DNA of 27,614 nucleotides from DASUAL01 sp035763805 (GTDB lineage: Bacteria > Gemmatimonadota > Gemmatimonadetes > Gemmatimonadales > GWC2-71-9): assembly GCA_035763805.1 (NCBI GenBank), contig DASUAL010000010.1, positions 1 through 27,614 of the forward strand. Direction: 5' to 3'. The first letter of the stretch is position 1; each line of letters opens with the position of its first letter. Below are positions 13,895 through 22,113 of this stretch, one piece after another. The translations under genes were made by a program, and so were the position numbers. The notes under the pieces were generated by a model, which did not search any database, had not been told where the DNA came from, and was given only the letters and a program-made list of their open reading frames with translations.

Positions 13895-13929
13895 AATCCC
13901 CCGCCAGGCCAGCGCCCGACCGGGGGATT
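13895..13929 (-). terminator. probable terminator hairpin
   Basis: AATCCCCCG (13895-13903) pairs with CGGGGGATT (13921-13929) over nine bases, with a 17-base loop. It lies 25 bases after the stop of the lipoprotein gene that ends at 13954. On the minus strand only a short T run (TTTC) follows, so termination may be weak. Confidence 0.45.
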
Positions 13930-13953
13930 CGTGCGTGCGAGGGGACACTCCGC

Positions 13954-15099
13954 TCAGGCGCCCATCAGACTCTCGCATGGGTGGAAGAGGTCGCTGATAG
14001 CTTCGACGAGCTGATCCGGCAGCTCGAACAGGCTGGCCAGCGCTGCGAGCTCCGCCTGAGACGGCGAGCGGCCGTCTCTGCGCCGGAACTGGATTCCGTC
14101 GTTCGTGCCCGTGATCGTTGCGTACTGGGAACCGTCCACGAAGATGGTCAGATTCACAGTGATCGTCTGCGGCACAAGGACTACTGTGACGCTGCCTGTC
14201 ACCGACACCGTTTGATCGCCGTGCTGCACGCTGAAGTTGTGGATCGTCAGCGTGAACTCGTTCGCATTCGTGGTGAGGGTCTGATCGAGCACGACGTGCA
14301 CGGCGGGGTTGTCGAGGTCCCATGTGACCTGAACGTCGACGTCCGGATCGGTGTCCAGGTTCGTGGCGGTCAAGGTCGCATTGAAGGTCAGCGTATGTGT
14401 GCCGTCGGTCACGAAGCCGCTCGCGGACGCGTCGAATCCGGTCGCTGGATTCCCGGTGACGGTGCCGCTGACGGTGTAGTCGGCGTACGTCGTACCGGGG
14501 CTCGAGGGCGTCCCGCCCCTGAGGATCACCTGCAGCGCATTCGTGTTGGCGCTGCTCGCCTCCACCAGGTCGACGAAGCCCATCGGTGTGAGTGGGGTCT
14601 CCACGACGTCCCCGGTGAAGGGGTCAACGGCATACAAGATGATTCGGACGCGATCAGCTGGAGCTGCCGGCGTGAAGCTCGCGTCCTGCACGTACTGATG
14701 AGTGCCCACGTCCCACGTGAATGTCGTGCCGAGTAGCGCCGGCGGGATGACGCTCGCGTAAATGTCGGAGCCGAGCGCCGCAGCCGCCGCACGGAGCGCT
14801 AGCAGCTGCCGCGGCGCGTTGGCGTACGCCGGCTGGGAGGTGCGCGGCGGCGTGATCGCGGCGGCGCCAAGCAGGGCACCCGCGGGGCTCCGGGCGGGGA
14901 GCGGCGAGCCCGTCATGGTGCCCAAAGCGCCGAAGCTCTGGAACACAGGCGCGGTGAACACGCTCGCAACGCTTTGCAGGTCGGAGCTGAGCTGCTGGGG
15001 ATTGGACAGTTCCGGCTGGGGGCCCGTGCTGTCGCTGCACGCGGCGGCGACCAGCGCGACCGCGACGAGGCCCCGCCAGGTACCACGAGGTGCCGACAT
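13954..15099 (-). CDS. putative lipoprotein, paralogue 1
   Basis: Lipoprotein of 381 residues, unknown function. A signal sequence with lipobox (VALVAAAC, Cys21) is followed by SDSTGPQPELSNP, a start typical of Gemmatimonadota lipoproteins. Mid-protein it has IPPALLGTTFTWD, then DRVRIILYAVDPFTG and FVDLVEASSANTNALQVIL, followed by many Thr/Val-rich beta strands (VSGTVTGNPATGF, LTFNATLTATNLD, TLTIHNFSVQHGDQTVSVTG). The end is helical (ELAALASLFELPDQLVEAI). The start at 15099 is supported by GGAGGAAGC just upstream. It shares the same plan as the next gene, so the two are tandem paralogues. Probably outer-membrane-anchored and beta-rich. Confidence 0.75.
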   Translation of the reverse strand: MSAPRGTWRGLVAVALVAAACSDSTGPQPELSNPQQLSSDLQSVASVFTAPVFQSFGALGTMTGSPLPARSPAGALLGAAAITPPRTSQPAYANAPRQLLALRAAAAALGSDIYASVIPPALLGTTFTWDVGTHQYVQDASFTPAAPADRVRIILYAVDPFTGDVVETPLTPMGFVDLVEASSANTNALQVILRGGTPSSPGTTYADYTVSGTVTGNPATGFDASASGFVTDGTHTLTFNATLTATNLDTDPDVDVQVTWDLDNPAVHVVLDQTLTTNANEFTLTIHNFSVQHGDQTVSVTGSVTVVLVPQTITVNLTIFVDGSQYATITGTNDGIQFRRRDGRSPSQAELAALASLFELPDQLVEAISDLFHPCESLMGA

Positions 15100-15156
15100 C
15101 TGCTTCCTCCGGTTGCGGGCTCTAGGGAGGGCGCCAGGTGGGCCAACGTATGCCGC

Positions 15157-15196
15157 CGTCCCGCGATGCACTGTGACCGGGCGCACCGGCGGGACG
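15157..15196 (-). repeat. inverted repeat between paralogues
   Basis: CGTCCCGC (15157-15164) and GCGGGACG (15189-15196) are exact reverse complements around a 24-base loop. It lies between the stop of the second lipoprotein gene (15238) and the start of the first (15099). No T run follows, so it is only a weak terminator candidate. The rest of this 138-base gap shows nothing more than the ribosome site of the lower gene. Confidence 0.3.
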
Positions 15197-15237
15197 AGCG
15201 CTGGGAGCACGTTGCGGGCGCGGGGGTTACCGCGCGC

Positions 15238-16302
15238 TCAGAAGCTGCCGATGCACGCCCCTGCCGGTTCCAGGAGATCCGTGAAGCTGGTGAAGATGTC
15301 GCCGATGGAGCGAACCAACGCGTCGAGCACGGCCCGTTCATCCGCGGTCAGTTTGCCCACCGCCCTCTGATAGCTCGCCTCACCACCCGTAATCGTGATA
15401 ATGGCGAATTGACCTTCGTTGACCCGCACTGTCAGGCTGCCCGACTCGCCGCCCTCAGTTTCCCTGTCCGTGCCGGAGACGGTGACCAGCTCCGCGCCGA
15501 GCTGCACGCGGAAGTCGAGGGTGAGAGTAAACGTCGGCGAAAACGCGAGGTCGAGCTTGAGCCGCGCGTGCAGGTCCTCCGCGTTCACGTCGTACGCGAT
15601 GTCGGCGACGAGCTGGTTTTGAGCCAGAGCCAGCGTCCCGTTGACGTCGAGCGAATGCGTGCCGTCCGTGATTGAGCCCTTCACGGTTGCAGTCGCCCCG
15701 GCGGCGCTCGGCATGCACGTCGCAACGTAGTCGACATAGGGGATGCCACCCAGGACGACGATGACACGGACGCGGTCCGTAGCGCTGGCGCTCTGGTCGA
15801 TGAGGTCGGCGTGGCCGATTTCCTGCAGCGGCTGGGACGGCTCGCCGAAGTCGTTGAGTGCGTAGAGGATGAACCGCACACCGTTCGCGGGGGCGCCCGG
15901 CCGGGTCGTTTGGACGTAGCCCCAACCGGCCTGGTTCCATTCGAACGTTTTACCGCGAATCTCGGGCGGGATCACGACCTCGCTTGAGGCCGCGCTCCAC
16001 AGCTGGAGCTCAGGACGGAGTTGCGCGGCTGCGCCTGGGCGGCCGAGCCGCGGACCGGCGCGGGGTAGGGCGTTCATCCGCCCGACCGGGCCGGCGGCGA
16101 GAGGCGTGAAGTTCAGGGCAAGGGAATAGCTCTGATAGGCGGGCGACCAGAACACGGTGTCCAGGCGCTCGATCTGAGCAGCGGCGCGGGTCGGGTTGGA
16201 AAGGCTGGCGGGGCTGGTCGGGCCGTGATCGCCGCAGCCGGCGGCAAACGCGAGCGTGACCGCGGCGGCCGCGACCCGGCGCGCGTGGGTCGAGAGCGAC
16301 AT
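15238..16302 (-). CDS. putative lipoprotein, paralogue 2
   Basis: Lipoprotein of 354 residues, unknown function. Lipobox AFAAGC (Cys23) is followed by GDHGPTSPASLSNP. It repeats the plan of its neighbour: IPPEIRGKTFEWN against IPPALLGTTFTWD, NGVRFILYALNDFG against DRVRIILYAVDPFTG, and ADLIDQSASATDRVRVIV against VDLVEASSANTNALQVIL. Later come beta strands (SITDGTHSLDVNGTLAL, FTLTLDFRVQLG) and a helical tail (ADERAVLDALVRSIGDIF) with a late Cys in GACIGSF that corresponds to HPCESLMGA of the other copy. GGAGG lies just upstream of the ATG. Tandem duplication with strong divergence is the simplest history. Confidence 0.75.
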   Translation of the reverse strand: MSLSTHARRVAAAAVTLAFAAGCGDHGPTSPASLSNPTRAAAQIERLDTVFWSPAYQSYSLALNFTPLAAGPVGRMNALPRAGPRLGRPGAAAQLRPELQLWSAASSEVVIPPEIRGKTFEWNQAGWGYVQTTRPGAPANGVRFILYALNDFGEPSQPLQEIGHADLIDQSASATDRVRVIVVLGGIPYVDYVATCMPSAAGATATVKGSITDGTHSLDVNGTLALAQNQLVADIAYDVNAEDLHARLKLDLAFSPTFTLTLDFRVQLGAELVTVSGTDRETEGGESGSLTVRVNEGQFAIITITGGEASYQRAVGKLTADERAVLDALVRSIGDIFTSFTDLLEPAGACIGSF

Positions 16303-16387
16303 GGCTACCTCCGGAGTCGAGACGTGAACCGTCTCGCAGCAGGGTAGCAGGCGCCGGTCAAGCTGGAGTCAAGGGATGGGGCTTGGG

Positions 16388-17476
16388 TTACGCGATGATA
16401 CCGCCGCCAAGCAGGCATCCGGCGCCGTCGTACAGGGCGCCTGACTGGCCCGGCGTGATCGCCCGCACGGGCTCGGCGAGATCGAGCGCGAGCGCGGCAC
16501 GCGCGACCGCGCGCACGCGGCATGGCACCGCCGCTGCCCGGTAGCGGCACTGCACGAACACGGCGTCACCCACGGCGAGCGGATCGGCGAGCCAGTTCAC
16601 GTCCTCCAGCTGCACCGCGTGCCCAAACAGCTCGTCGCCCCCGCCGATCACGACTTCGCGGGTCTCCGGGCGGATCGCCACGACGTACATCGGCTCCACG
16701 AAGCCGCCGGGCAGGCGGCGCCGCTGGCCGATGGTGTAGCGCGCGAAGCCGTCGTGCTCGCCCACCACCTCGCCGCTCGCGGTGACGAGCGGCCCGGGCG
16801 CGAGGGCCGGCGCGTCGGCGGGGAGATGGCGCTCGAGCACGGTCACGTAGTCGTCGTCGGGGACGAAACAGATCTCAACCGACTCGGGCTTCTCGGCGGT
16901 GACGAGGCCAAGCCGCCGCGCCACGGCGCGCGTTTCCCGCTTCGTGAGCTCGCCTACCGGCGTGAGCATACGAGCGACCACGGCGCGGTCGATGCCCCAC
17001 AAGAAGTACGACTGGTCCTTGGCACGGTCACGGCCGCGGTACAAGGCGCCGTCGCGGGCGATCGCGTAATGCCCGGTTGCGACATAGGCGCAGTCGAGTG
17101 CGTCGGCGTAGTACAGGAAGTCGCGGAACTTGGTGAACGAGTTGCAGCGCACACAGGGAATCGGGGTCCGGCCCCGGGCATACTCGGACACGAAGTTGTC
17201 GATCACGTCGTGCCCGAACCGGTCCTCGAGGTTCAGCACATAGTGGGGGATGCCGAGCTTGTGCGCGACGAGCCGTGCGTCGGTGATCGAGTCGAGGGAG
17301 CAGCAGGGGCGGTCCGGGAGGGAGTCGCCGTAGCAGAACAGCTTCATCGTGGCCCCGACGACGTCGTACCCTGCCTCCACGAGCAACGCGGCCGCCACGG
17401 ACGAATCCACCCCGCCGGACATCGCGACGAGAACTCGCCCCTTCATCGAGTCCCGCCAATTGCTCAGATGGGTCAT
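16388..17476 (-). CDS. mnmA: tRNA-uridine 2-sulfurtransferase MnmA
   Basis: MnmA makes 2-thiouridine at position 34 of tRNAs for Lys, Glu and Gln, using ATP and sulfur passed from a cysteine desulfurase. The protein is 362 residues. The ATP-binding PP-loop SGGVDSS is at 20-26. The catalytic pair is Cys111 (PCVRCNSFTKF) and Cys203 (ESVEICFVPDD). ATGHYA, YFLWGI and the C-terminal barrel (YTIGQRRRLPGG, TPGQSGALYDG) are standard. The ATG at 17476 overlaps the stop of the desulfurase gene by four bases; homologues usually start at the MKGRVLVAMSGG Met (17446), so the first ten residues are uncertain. A desulfurase encoded next to mnmA is functionally sensible. The 85 bases after the gene hold no gene. 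Confidence 0.96.
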   Translation of the reverse strand: MTHLSNWRDSMKGRVLVAMSGGVDSSVAAALLVEAGYDVVGATMKLFCYGDSLPDRPCCSLDSITDARLVAHKLGIPHYVLNLEDRFGHDVIDNFVSEYARGRTPIPCVRCNSFTKFRDFLYYADALDCAYVATGHYAIARDGALYRGRDRAKDQSYFLWGIDRAVVARMLTPVGELTKRETRAVARRLGLVTAEKPESVEICFVPDDDYVTVLERHLPADAPALAPGPLVTASGEVVGEHDGFARYTIGQRRRLPGGFVEPMYVVAIRPETREVVIGGGDELFGHAVQLEDVNWLADPLAVGDAVFVQCRYRAAAVPCRVRAVARAALALDLAEPVRAITPGQSGALYDGAGCLLGGGIIA

Positions 17477-18654
17477 CGATGAAGGATCGCCGATAGGGCC
17501 CGCACCTTCTCCACGATCTTCGGGAGCGCCGCCACCACCGCCTCCACGTCCTCGCGCACGTTGTCCTTGCCCAACGAGAACCGCAGCGCCGCGATGCCGA
17601 GGTCGTGCGGCACGCCCATCGCGGTGAGCACGTGCGAGGGCTCGACCGCTCCCGTGCTGCAGGCGGAGCCCGACGAGCAGGCGATTCCCGCGAGATCCAA
17701 GTGCATCAGCAGCGCCTCGCTGTCCGTCCCCGGGATCGACACGTTCGAGATGTGCGGCGCCCGCTCGCCCTGCCAGCCGTTGATCACGGCGTCAGGCACG
17801 ATTTCGAGCAGGCGGCGCTCGAGCTCGTCCCGCAGGGCCCGGAGACGGGGCGCCAGCTCGGCTTGCTCCTGGATCACGAGCTCGGCCGCCTTGGCGAGCC
17901 CGATGATTCCCGGCACGTTCTCGGTGCCCGGCCGGATCCCGAACTGCTGACCGCCGCCGTGGATGATCGCCTCCACGGCGTGCCGGTCGCGCACGATGAG
18001 CGCCCCGATGCCCTTCGGGGCGCCGATCTTGTGGCCGGAGATGGTGAGGAACGTGCACCCAACGTCCTGCAGGGACACGGGAACCTTGCCGAACGCCTGA
18101 ACCGCGTCCGAGTGAAACGGGACGCCCGCCTCGCGACATCGCGCGGCGATCCGCGCCACCGGCTGGATGATCCCCACCTCGTTGTTCACCCACATCACGG
18201 AAGCGATCGCCACACCGCGCGCCAGCGCCTGGTCCAGCGCGTCCTCCTGCACGACGCCGGACGCGCCCACGGGGAGGATCACCTCCTCGCCGCCCAGATG
18301 TGTCACGGCGTGCGCTGCGGCGAGCACCGCCTTGTGCTCGACCGCCGACACCGCGACGCGGAACGGCCCCCCTCCGGTGCGCTCGCGCGCCGCCAGCGCC
18401 GCGCCGATCACCGCGAGGTTGTCGGCCTCGGTGCCGCCCGACGTGAAGATGACCTGGCCAGGCTCGGCCCCCAGCCCCTCCGCGATCGTGCGCTTGGCCT
18501 CCTCAACCCCCGCACGCGCCGCCCGGCCGAAGCGGTGCGCGGACGACGGGTTGCCGAATGCGTCGGCCCCGAGGTAGGGGAGCATCGCCTCCAGCACCTC
18601 CGGCCGTACCGGCGTGGTGGCCGCGCTGTCCAGATAGACCGATCGCTTGGACAT
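17473..18654 (-). CDS. cysteine desulfurase (IscS/NifS family)
   Basis: PLP enzyme of 393 residues that takes sulfur from cysteine, leaving alanine and an enzyme persulfide. The PLP lysine is Lys209 (ISGHKIGAPKG), with TSGGTEADN at 71-79 and EHKAV and HSDAVQAFGK around the cofactor. The catalytic Cys332 lies in the SSGSACSTG loop, the longer type I (IscS/NifS) loop. The C-terminus (LRFSLGKDNVREDVE) is also typical. No iscU, iscA or other Fe-S gene is next to it; mnmA follows with a four-base overlap, so its main job is probably to feed tRNA thiolation, as YrvO does for MnmA in Bacillus. iscS, nifS and yrvO names cannot be told apart here. Confidence 0.95.
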   Translation of the reverse strand: MSKRSVYLDSAATTPVRPEVLEAMLPYLGADAFGNPSSAHRFGRAARAGVEEAKRTIAEGLGAEPGQVIFTSGGTEADNLAVIGAALAARERTGGGPFRVAVSAVEHKAVLAAAHAVTHLGGEEVILPVGASGVVQEDALDQALARGVAIASVMWVNNEVGIIQPVARIAARCREAGVPFHSDAVQAFGKVPVSLQDVGCTFLTISGHKIGAPKGIGALIVRDRHAVEAIIHGGGQQFGIRPGTENVPGIIGLAKAAELVIQEQAELAPRLRALRDELERRLLEIVPDAVINGWQGERAPHISNVSIPGTDSEALLMHLDLAGIACSSGSACSTGAVEPSHVLTAMGVPHDLGIAALRFSLGKDNVREDVEAVVAALPKIVEKVRALSAILHR

Positions 18655-18672
18655 CTACCGAGAATCTACAGG

Positions 18673-19398
18673 CTACATGGATTGCACGCCAAGCTGCAGC
18701 ACGTCTTGCACTTCCAGCGTTTCGGGGCAGAAGAACGGCTCGCCGTAGGGCCTGCGGATCAAAGAGCCGTAGTGAGCCGATTGGACGCGGATCAGCTCGT
18801 ACAGATCCTGTCCCGTGGGAAAGATCTCCCCCGCCGTCGTGGCGCCGTCGAACTGCGAGGCGTAACAGCGGATAGCCTGCATCTTGATCTCGAACGTGTC
18901 CGAGATGTCCACCACGAAGGTCGGCTTCACCGGGTCTTCGCGGTACGCCAGCGCGTACAGGATCTTGTAGGGCCGGTGCGGCTCGCCGGCCGCTCCGTAC
19001 TTGACGAGCCCCGCGAGGTAGCACGCGTCGCGCCCCAGCTCGGACGCGATCCGGTGGTCCGGGTGCCGGCCGACGGCGAAAGGGAGGATCACGACTCGCG
19101 GGCGCGTGGCCCGGATCAACTGCACCAGCTTCGCGCGCGACGGCTCGTCGTTCTCTAGGTGGGCGTCCGGAAGGCGGGCGTTGAGCCGCACGTGGACGCC
19201 GAGCGCCCGCGCCGCTCGTTCGGCCTCGGCAGCGCGCGTTGTCGCATCGCCTCTCGTGCCGGTTTCGCCCTCGGTCAGATCGATGATTCCGACCCGGTAG
19301 CCGGCCTTCACCCCCTTCGCGAGAGTCCCGCCGCACGTCAGCTCGACGTCGTCGCGGTGGGCGGCGATGGCGAGAAGGTCGACCTGTTGAGAGGTCAT
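18673..19398 (-). CDS. bshB1: bacillithiol biosynthesis deacetylase BshB1
   Basis: LmbE/PIG-L family zinc deacetylase of 241 residues. In the BshB1 branch it removes the acetyl group from GlcNAc-malate, the second step of bacillithiol synthesis. The metal site is seen in IAAHRDDVELTCGGTL (His14, Asp17; the usual AHPDD has Arg in place of Pro) and in GRHPDHRIAS (His112-His115). DLTEGETGTRG and RPYGEPFF are typical of BshB1. GGAAAGG precedes the ATG. It lies 18 bases upstream of the desulfurase gene on the same strand, so bshB1, the desulfurase gene and mnmA form a likely operon around thiol chemistry. bshA and bshC are not in the window. Confidence 0.9.
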   Translation of the reverse strand: MTSQQVDLLAIAAHRDDVELTCGGTLAKGVKAGYRVGIIDLTEGETGTRGDATTRAAEAERAARALGVHVRLNARLPDAHLENDEPSRAKLVQLIRATRPRVVILPFAVGRHPDHRIASELGRDACYLAGLVKYGAAGEPHRPYKILYALAYREDPVKPTFVVDISDTFEIKMQAIRCYASQFDGATTAGEIFPTGQDLYELIRVQSAHYGSLIRRPYGEPFFCPETLEVQDVLQLGVQSM

Positions 19399-19410
19399 AC
19401 CGCCTTTCCA

Positions 19411-19556
19411 AATGCGGAATGTCGAATGCGGAATGCGGAATGGATCGCGCGACCGTCGAGCCCCAGGGTTGGCAAAGGGGGTCGGATCTTCTGCTTCAAT
19501 TCCGCATTCCCCATTCGATATTCCGCATTTGGTTCATTATTCCGCATTTGGTTCAT
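19411..19556. repeat. AATGCGGAAT inverted and direct repeats
   Basis: The 31-base arms 19411-19441 and 19499-19529 are reverse complements with two mismatches; both consist of AATGCGGAAT units. In addition a 19-base unit (TATTCCGCATTTGGTTCAT) is repeated in tandem at 19519-19537 and 19538-19556. The second copy contains the stop codon of the adjacent permease gene. A 20-base stretch (19423-19442) recurs exactly at 22065-22084. This fills the 154-base gap between the permease array and bshB1, and nothing else is visible there. Confidence 0.85.
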
Positions 19557-20797
19557 TCGTACCTCAACGCTTCCACCGGATCCAATTTCGCCGCCCGAGC
19601 CGCGGGCGCGATCCCGAACACGAGCCCGACCGTAATGGAGACCACCGTGGCCACCGCCGCGCTCCACACCGGGACGGTCGTCGTGAAGTCGAGGAGGCGC
19701 TTCAGGAACTCACCCGTCCCGATGCCGAGCAGGATGCCGATGAGGCCGCCCATCAGGGTGAGCGTCGCCGCCTCGACGAGGAACTGCCACATGATCTCGC
19801 GGCGCGTGGCGCCCATGGCCTTCCGCAGCCCGATCTCGCGCGTGCGACTCGTGACAGACACCATCATGATCGCCATCACGCCAATCCCACCTACGAGGAG
19901 CGCGATGCTCGAGAGCACGAGCATCACGAAGAAGAACGCGAACGTCAGGTTGTCGAACAACCCGAGGACTTGGTCCGACGTCAGCAGGTCAAAGTTGTTC
20001 GGCTCGCCGACCTCCAGCCCGCGCATGCGCCGGAGCTGGAGCGTCGCGGCGTCCATGGCCCGCGCGACGCTGACCTCGGGCCGCGGCTTCACCAGGATGA
20101 TCAGGGCGTTCACCTCGTCGATGGGGAAGCGTCCCCGGGCCGCTTCGAACGGCACGATCCCCGAGATCTCCGGGGTGCCCGGGACCTCGAAGATGTTGGT
20201 CGGACGCTGCCAGACGCCGATGACGCGGAACGGGTTGCCGCCCACGCGCACGATCTGCGCCACAGGGTCCCGCGCGCCGAACAGCCGGTCCACGGTGCGT
20301 TCCTCGATGAGCAGGACCGGCGCCCCGCTCCGCAGCTCCGCCGTGGTGAAGACGCGACCGCGAACCAGCGCCCCGCCGAGGATCTCCATGAAGCGGTCGT
20401 CGGCGCCGAAGACGCCCAGGTTCTGCGTCCGCTCTCCGGCGAACTCGAACCGGTAGAACACCTGCGTCCAGATCGCCGAGTAGTGAATCTCGGGAAGGCG
20501 ACCGATGGCCTCCGCTTCCCCGGACGCGAGCGCTGGCCTGATCCGGACCTCGCGGGGCAGGGCGTCCGGGTTGAGCGGCGTCTGGGAAAAGTAGCGCAGG
20601 ATCCGGAACGTGGTCGGGCCCACAACCTCGAGCGTGTTGACGATCTGCTCCCGGAACCCCGCCACGATGGACGCCATGGCCATCACCGTGGCGATGCCGA
20701 TCACGACGCCCAGGATGGTGAGCCCCGAGCGGAGCTTGTTCGCCCGCAGCTGATCGAGGGCGATCAGCCAGCCTTCGCGAACGGAGTGCAGCGCCAT
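19553..20797 (-). CDS. MacB/FtsX-like ABC permease, pair 3, subtype B
   Basis: ABC transporter permease of 414 residues with the MacB plan: TM1 at about 24-48 (SGLTILGVVIGIATVMAM), a large periplasmic core to about 270, then three helices in the C-terminal FtsX domain (about 290-405). The coupling stretch is RTREIGLRKAMGATRREIMWQF. The end PVEALRYE marks subtype B. These permeases do not usually move substrate through a channel; they transmit force from ATP hydrolysis in the cytoplasm to the periplasm (MacB, LolCDE). It lies one base after subtype A of the same pair. It is the most divergent B copy, with a longer N-terminus (MALHSVREGW). The substrate is unknown. Confidence 0.9.
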   Translation of the reverse strand: MALHSVREGWLIALDQLRANKLRSGLTILGVVIGIATVMAMASIVAGFREQIVNTLEVVGPTTFRILRYFSQTPLNPDALPREVRIRPALASGEAEAIGRLPEIHYSAIWTQVFYRFEFAGERTQNLGVFGADDRFMEILGGALVRGRVFTTAELRSGAPVLLIEERTVDRLFGARDPVAQIVRVGGNPFRVIGVWQRPTNIFEVPGTPEISGIVPFEAARGRFPIDEVNALIILVKPRPEVSVARAMDAATLQLRRMRGLEVGEPNNFDLLTSDQVLGLFDNLTFAFFFVMLVLSSIALLVGGIGVMAIMMVSVTSRTREIGLRKAMGATRREIMWQFLVEAATLTLMGGLIGILLGIGTGEFLKRLLDFTTTVPVWSAAVATVVSITVGLVFGIAPAARAAKLDPVEALRYE

Positions 20798-20798
20798 G

Positions 20799-22043
20799 TC
20801 ACTCGTAACGGAGCGCCTCGATCGGATCGAGGCGCGCCGCTCGGAGCGCGGGGTAGACGCCGAACACGATGCCCACCGTGATGCCGAGACCCAGCGCCAC
20901 GCCCACCGACCAGAGCGTCACGCGAGCGGGCAGCGGCGAGGCGGTCTCGACGAGCACGGCCAGGCCGGTGCCGGCCAGCAGACCGGCGACCCCGCCCAGC
21001 AGGGACAGGAAGACCGACTCGGCCAGAAACTGGCGTCGGATGTCACGACGCGAGGCGCCGAGCGACTTGCGGATCCCGATCTCGCGCGTGCGCTCGCTGA
21101 CGCTCATCAGCATGATGTTCATGATCACGATGCCGCCGACTACGATGCCGATCCCTACCACCGCCGGCACCACCATGAAGATGACCCGGGTGAGCTGGCC
21201 CCAGAACGCGATCAGCCCCTCACCGGTATCGACGGTGAAGTCGTTTTCCTGCCCCGGTCGGAGCCGGTGCGCGACGCGCATCGCCTCCTCGGCGCGGAGC
21301 ATCGCCCCCGCCACCGCCGCCGCCGCCGGCATCTTGACCGAGATGACGGTTGTCTGCCGCCGGCCGTACAGGGTTTCGAAGGTCGTGAGCGGGAGCATGA
21401 CGAACCCGTCCCACGATTGCCCCAGCACCGTGCCTTTCTTCGCGATCACGCCCTTCACCGTGAACTGCGTGCCGCGCAGCCGAATTCTGCGGTCGACGGC
21501 GAGGTCCGGGGTACCGAAGAGCTTCTCGGCCACGTCGAAGCCGAGCACGGCCACGAACCGTCGCTGCTGCAGGTCCACCTCGGTGAACGGCTCGCCCGCC
21601 GCGAAAGCGTAGTCCTGCACCACGACGAAGGGCGGCGTGACGCCGAAGACGAAGACGTCGCCCACGGTGCGGTTGCGCCACTGCACGTCCGCCATCGGGG
21701 TCGGCCAACCGGACTGGAGCGAGATCGCCCGCGCCTCGGGCAGCGCGCGCTCGACGTGGGGCACGTCCTCCGGCGCGATGATCGGCCGGCGCTGGATCTT
21801 CCGCCACTCCTCGTCGTCGATGAACCCAACCTCGATGGGGTCCCGGCGGATCTGAAAGGCGTTCACCCCCACGATCGCCCCCGCGATGCGCTCGCGGACG
21901 TACGCGTTCATGCCCTGGATGACGGCCACGACCGCGACCAGGAACCCCACGGACACGATGATGCCGAGCAGCGTGAAGAACGAGCGGAGCTTGTGGCTCC
22001 AGGCGGTCCTGAGGGCGAGGACGATGGCTTCCGTGAGCGGCAT
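20799..22043 (-). CDS. MacB/FtsX-like ABC permease, pair 3, subtype A
   Basis: Permease of 414 residues, subtype A: the N-terminus MPLTEAIVLALRTAWSHKLR leads into TM1 (FFTLLGIIVSVGFLVAVVAV), then comes a GMNAYVRERIAGAIVGVN stretch that is shared with the other A copies. The periplasmic MacB core covers about 50-270 and three further helices about 285-400. The coupling helix reads ERTREIGIRKSLGASRRDIRRQF. A run of Ala in the core (PAAAAVAGAML) is unusual among the copies. It is the most divergent A copy. It pairs with the B gene one base downstream; heteromeric use of A and B is an inference from their constant pairing. Upstream, 70 bases with repeats separate it from pair 2. Confidence 0.9.
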   Translation of the reverse strand: MPLTEAIVLALRTAWSHKLRSFFTLLGIIVSVGFLVAVVAVIQGMNAYVRERIAGAIVGVNAFQIRRDPIEVGFIDDEEWRKIQRRPIIAPEDVPHVERALPEARAISLQSGWPTPMADVQWRNRTVGDVFVFGVTPPFVVVQDYAFAAGEPFTEVDLQQRRFVAVLGFDVAEKLFGTPDLAVDRRIRLRGTQFTVKGVIAKKGTVLGQSWDGFVMLPLTTFETLYGRRQTTVISVKMPAAAAVAGAMLRAEEAMRVAHRLRPGQENDFTVDTGEGLIAFWGQLTRVIFMVVPAVVGIGIVVGGIVIMNIMLMSVSERTREIGIRKSLGASRRDIRRQFLAESVFLSLLGGVAGLLAGTGLAVLVETASPLPARVTLWSVGVALGLGITVGIVFGVYPALRAARLDPIEALRYE

Positions 22044-22064
22044 GAAGCTGGAAACTTAAGTAGG

Positions 22065-22109
22065 CGAATGCGGAATGCGGAATGAAAGGGTGGGCGTCAA
22101 TTCCGCATT
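22065..22109. repeat. AATGCGGAAT repeat at pair 2/pair 3 boundary
   Basis: AATGCGGAAT occurs twice, overlapping (22067-22076 and 22074-22083), and ATTCCGCATT at 22100-22109 is its reverse complement, so a 10-bp stem with a 16-base loop can form. Positions 22065-22084 are identical to 19423-19442. It lies in the 70-base gap between two permease genes. It could end or weaken transcription between pairs. Confidence 0.8.
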
Positions 22110-22113
22110 GTGG

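Noticed and set aside
19411..19556. CRISPR array suggested by repeated AATGCGGAAT units
   Set aside because: Units are short, partly overlapping and in both orientations, with no regular spacers and no cas genes.
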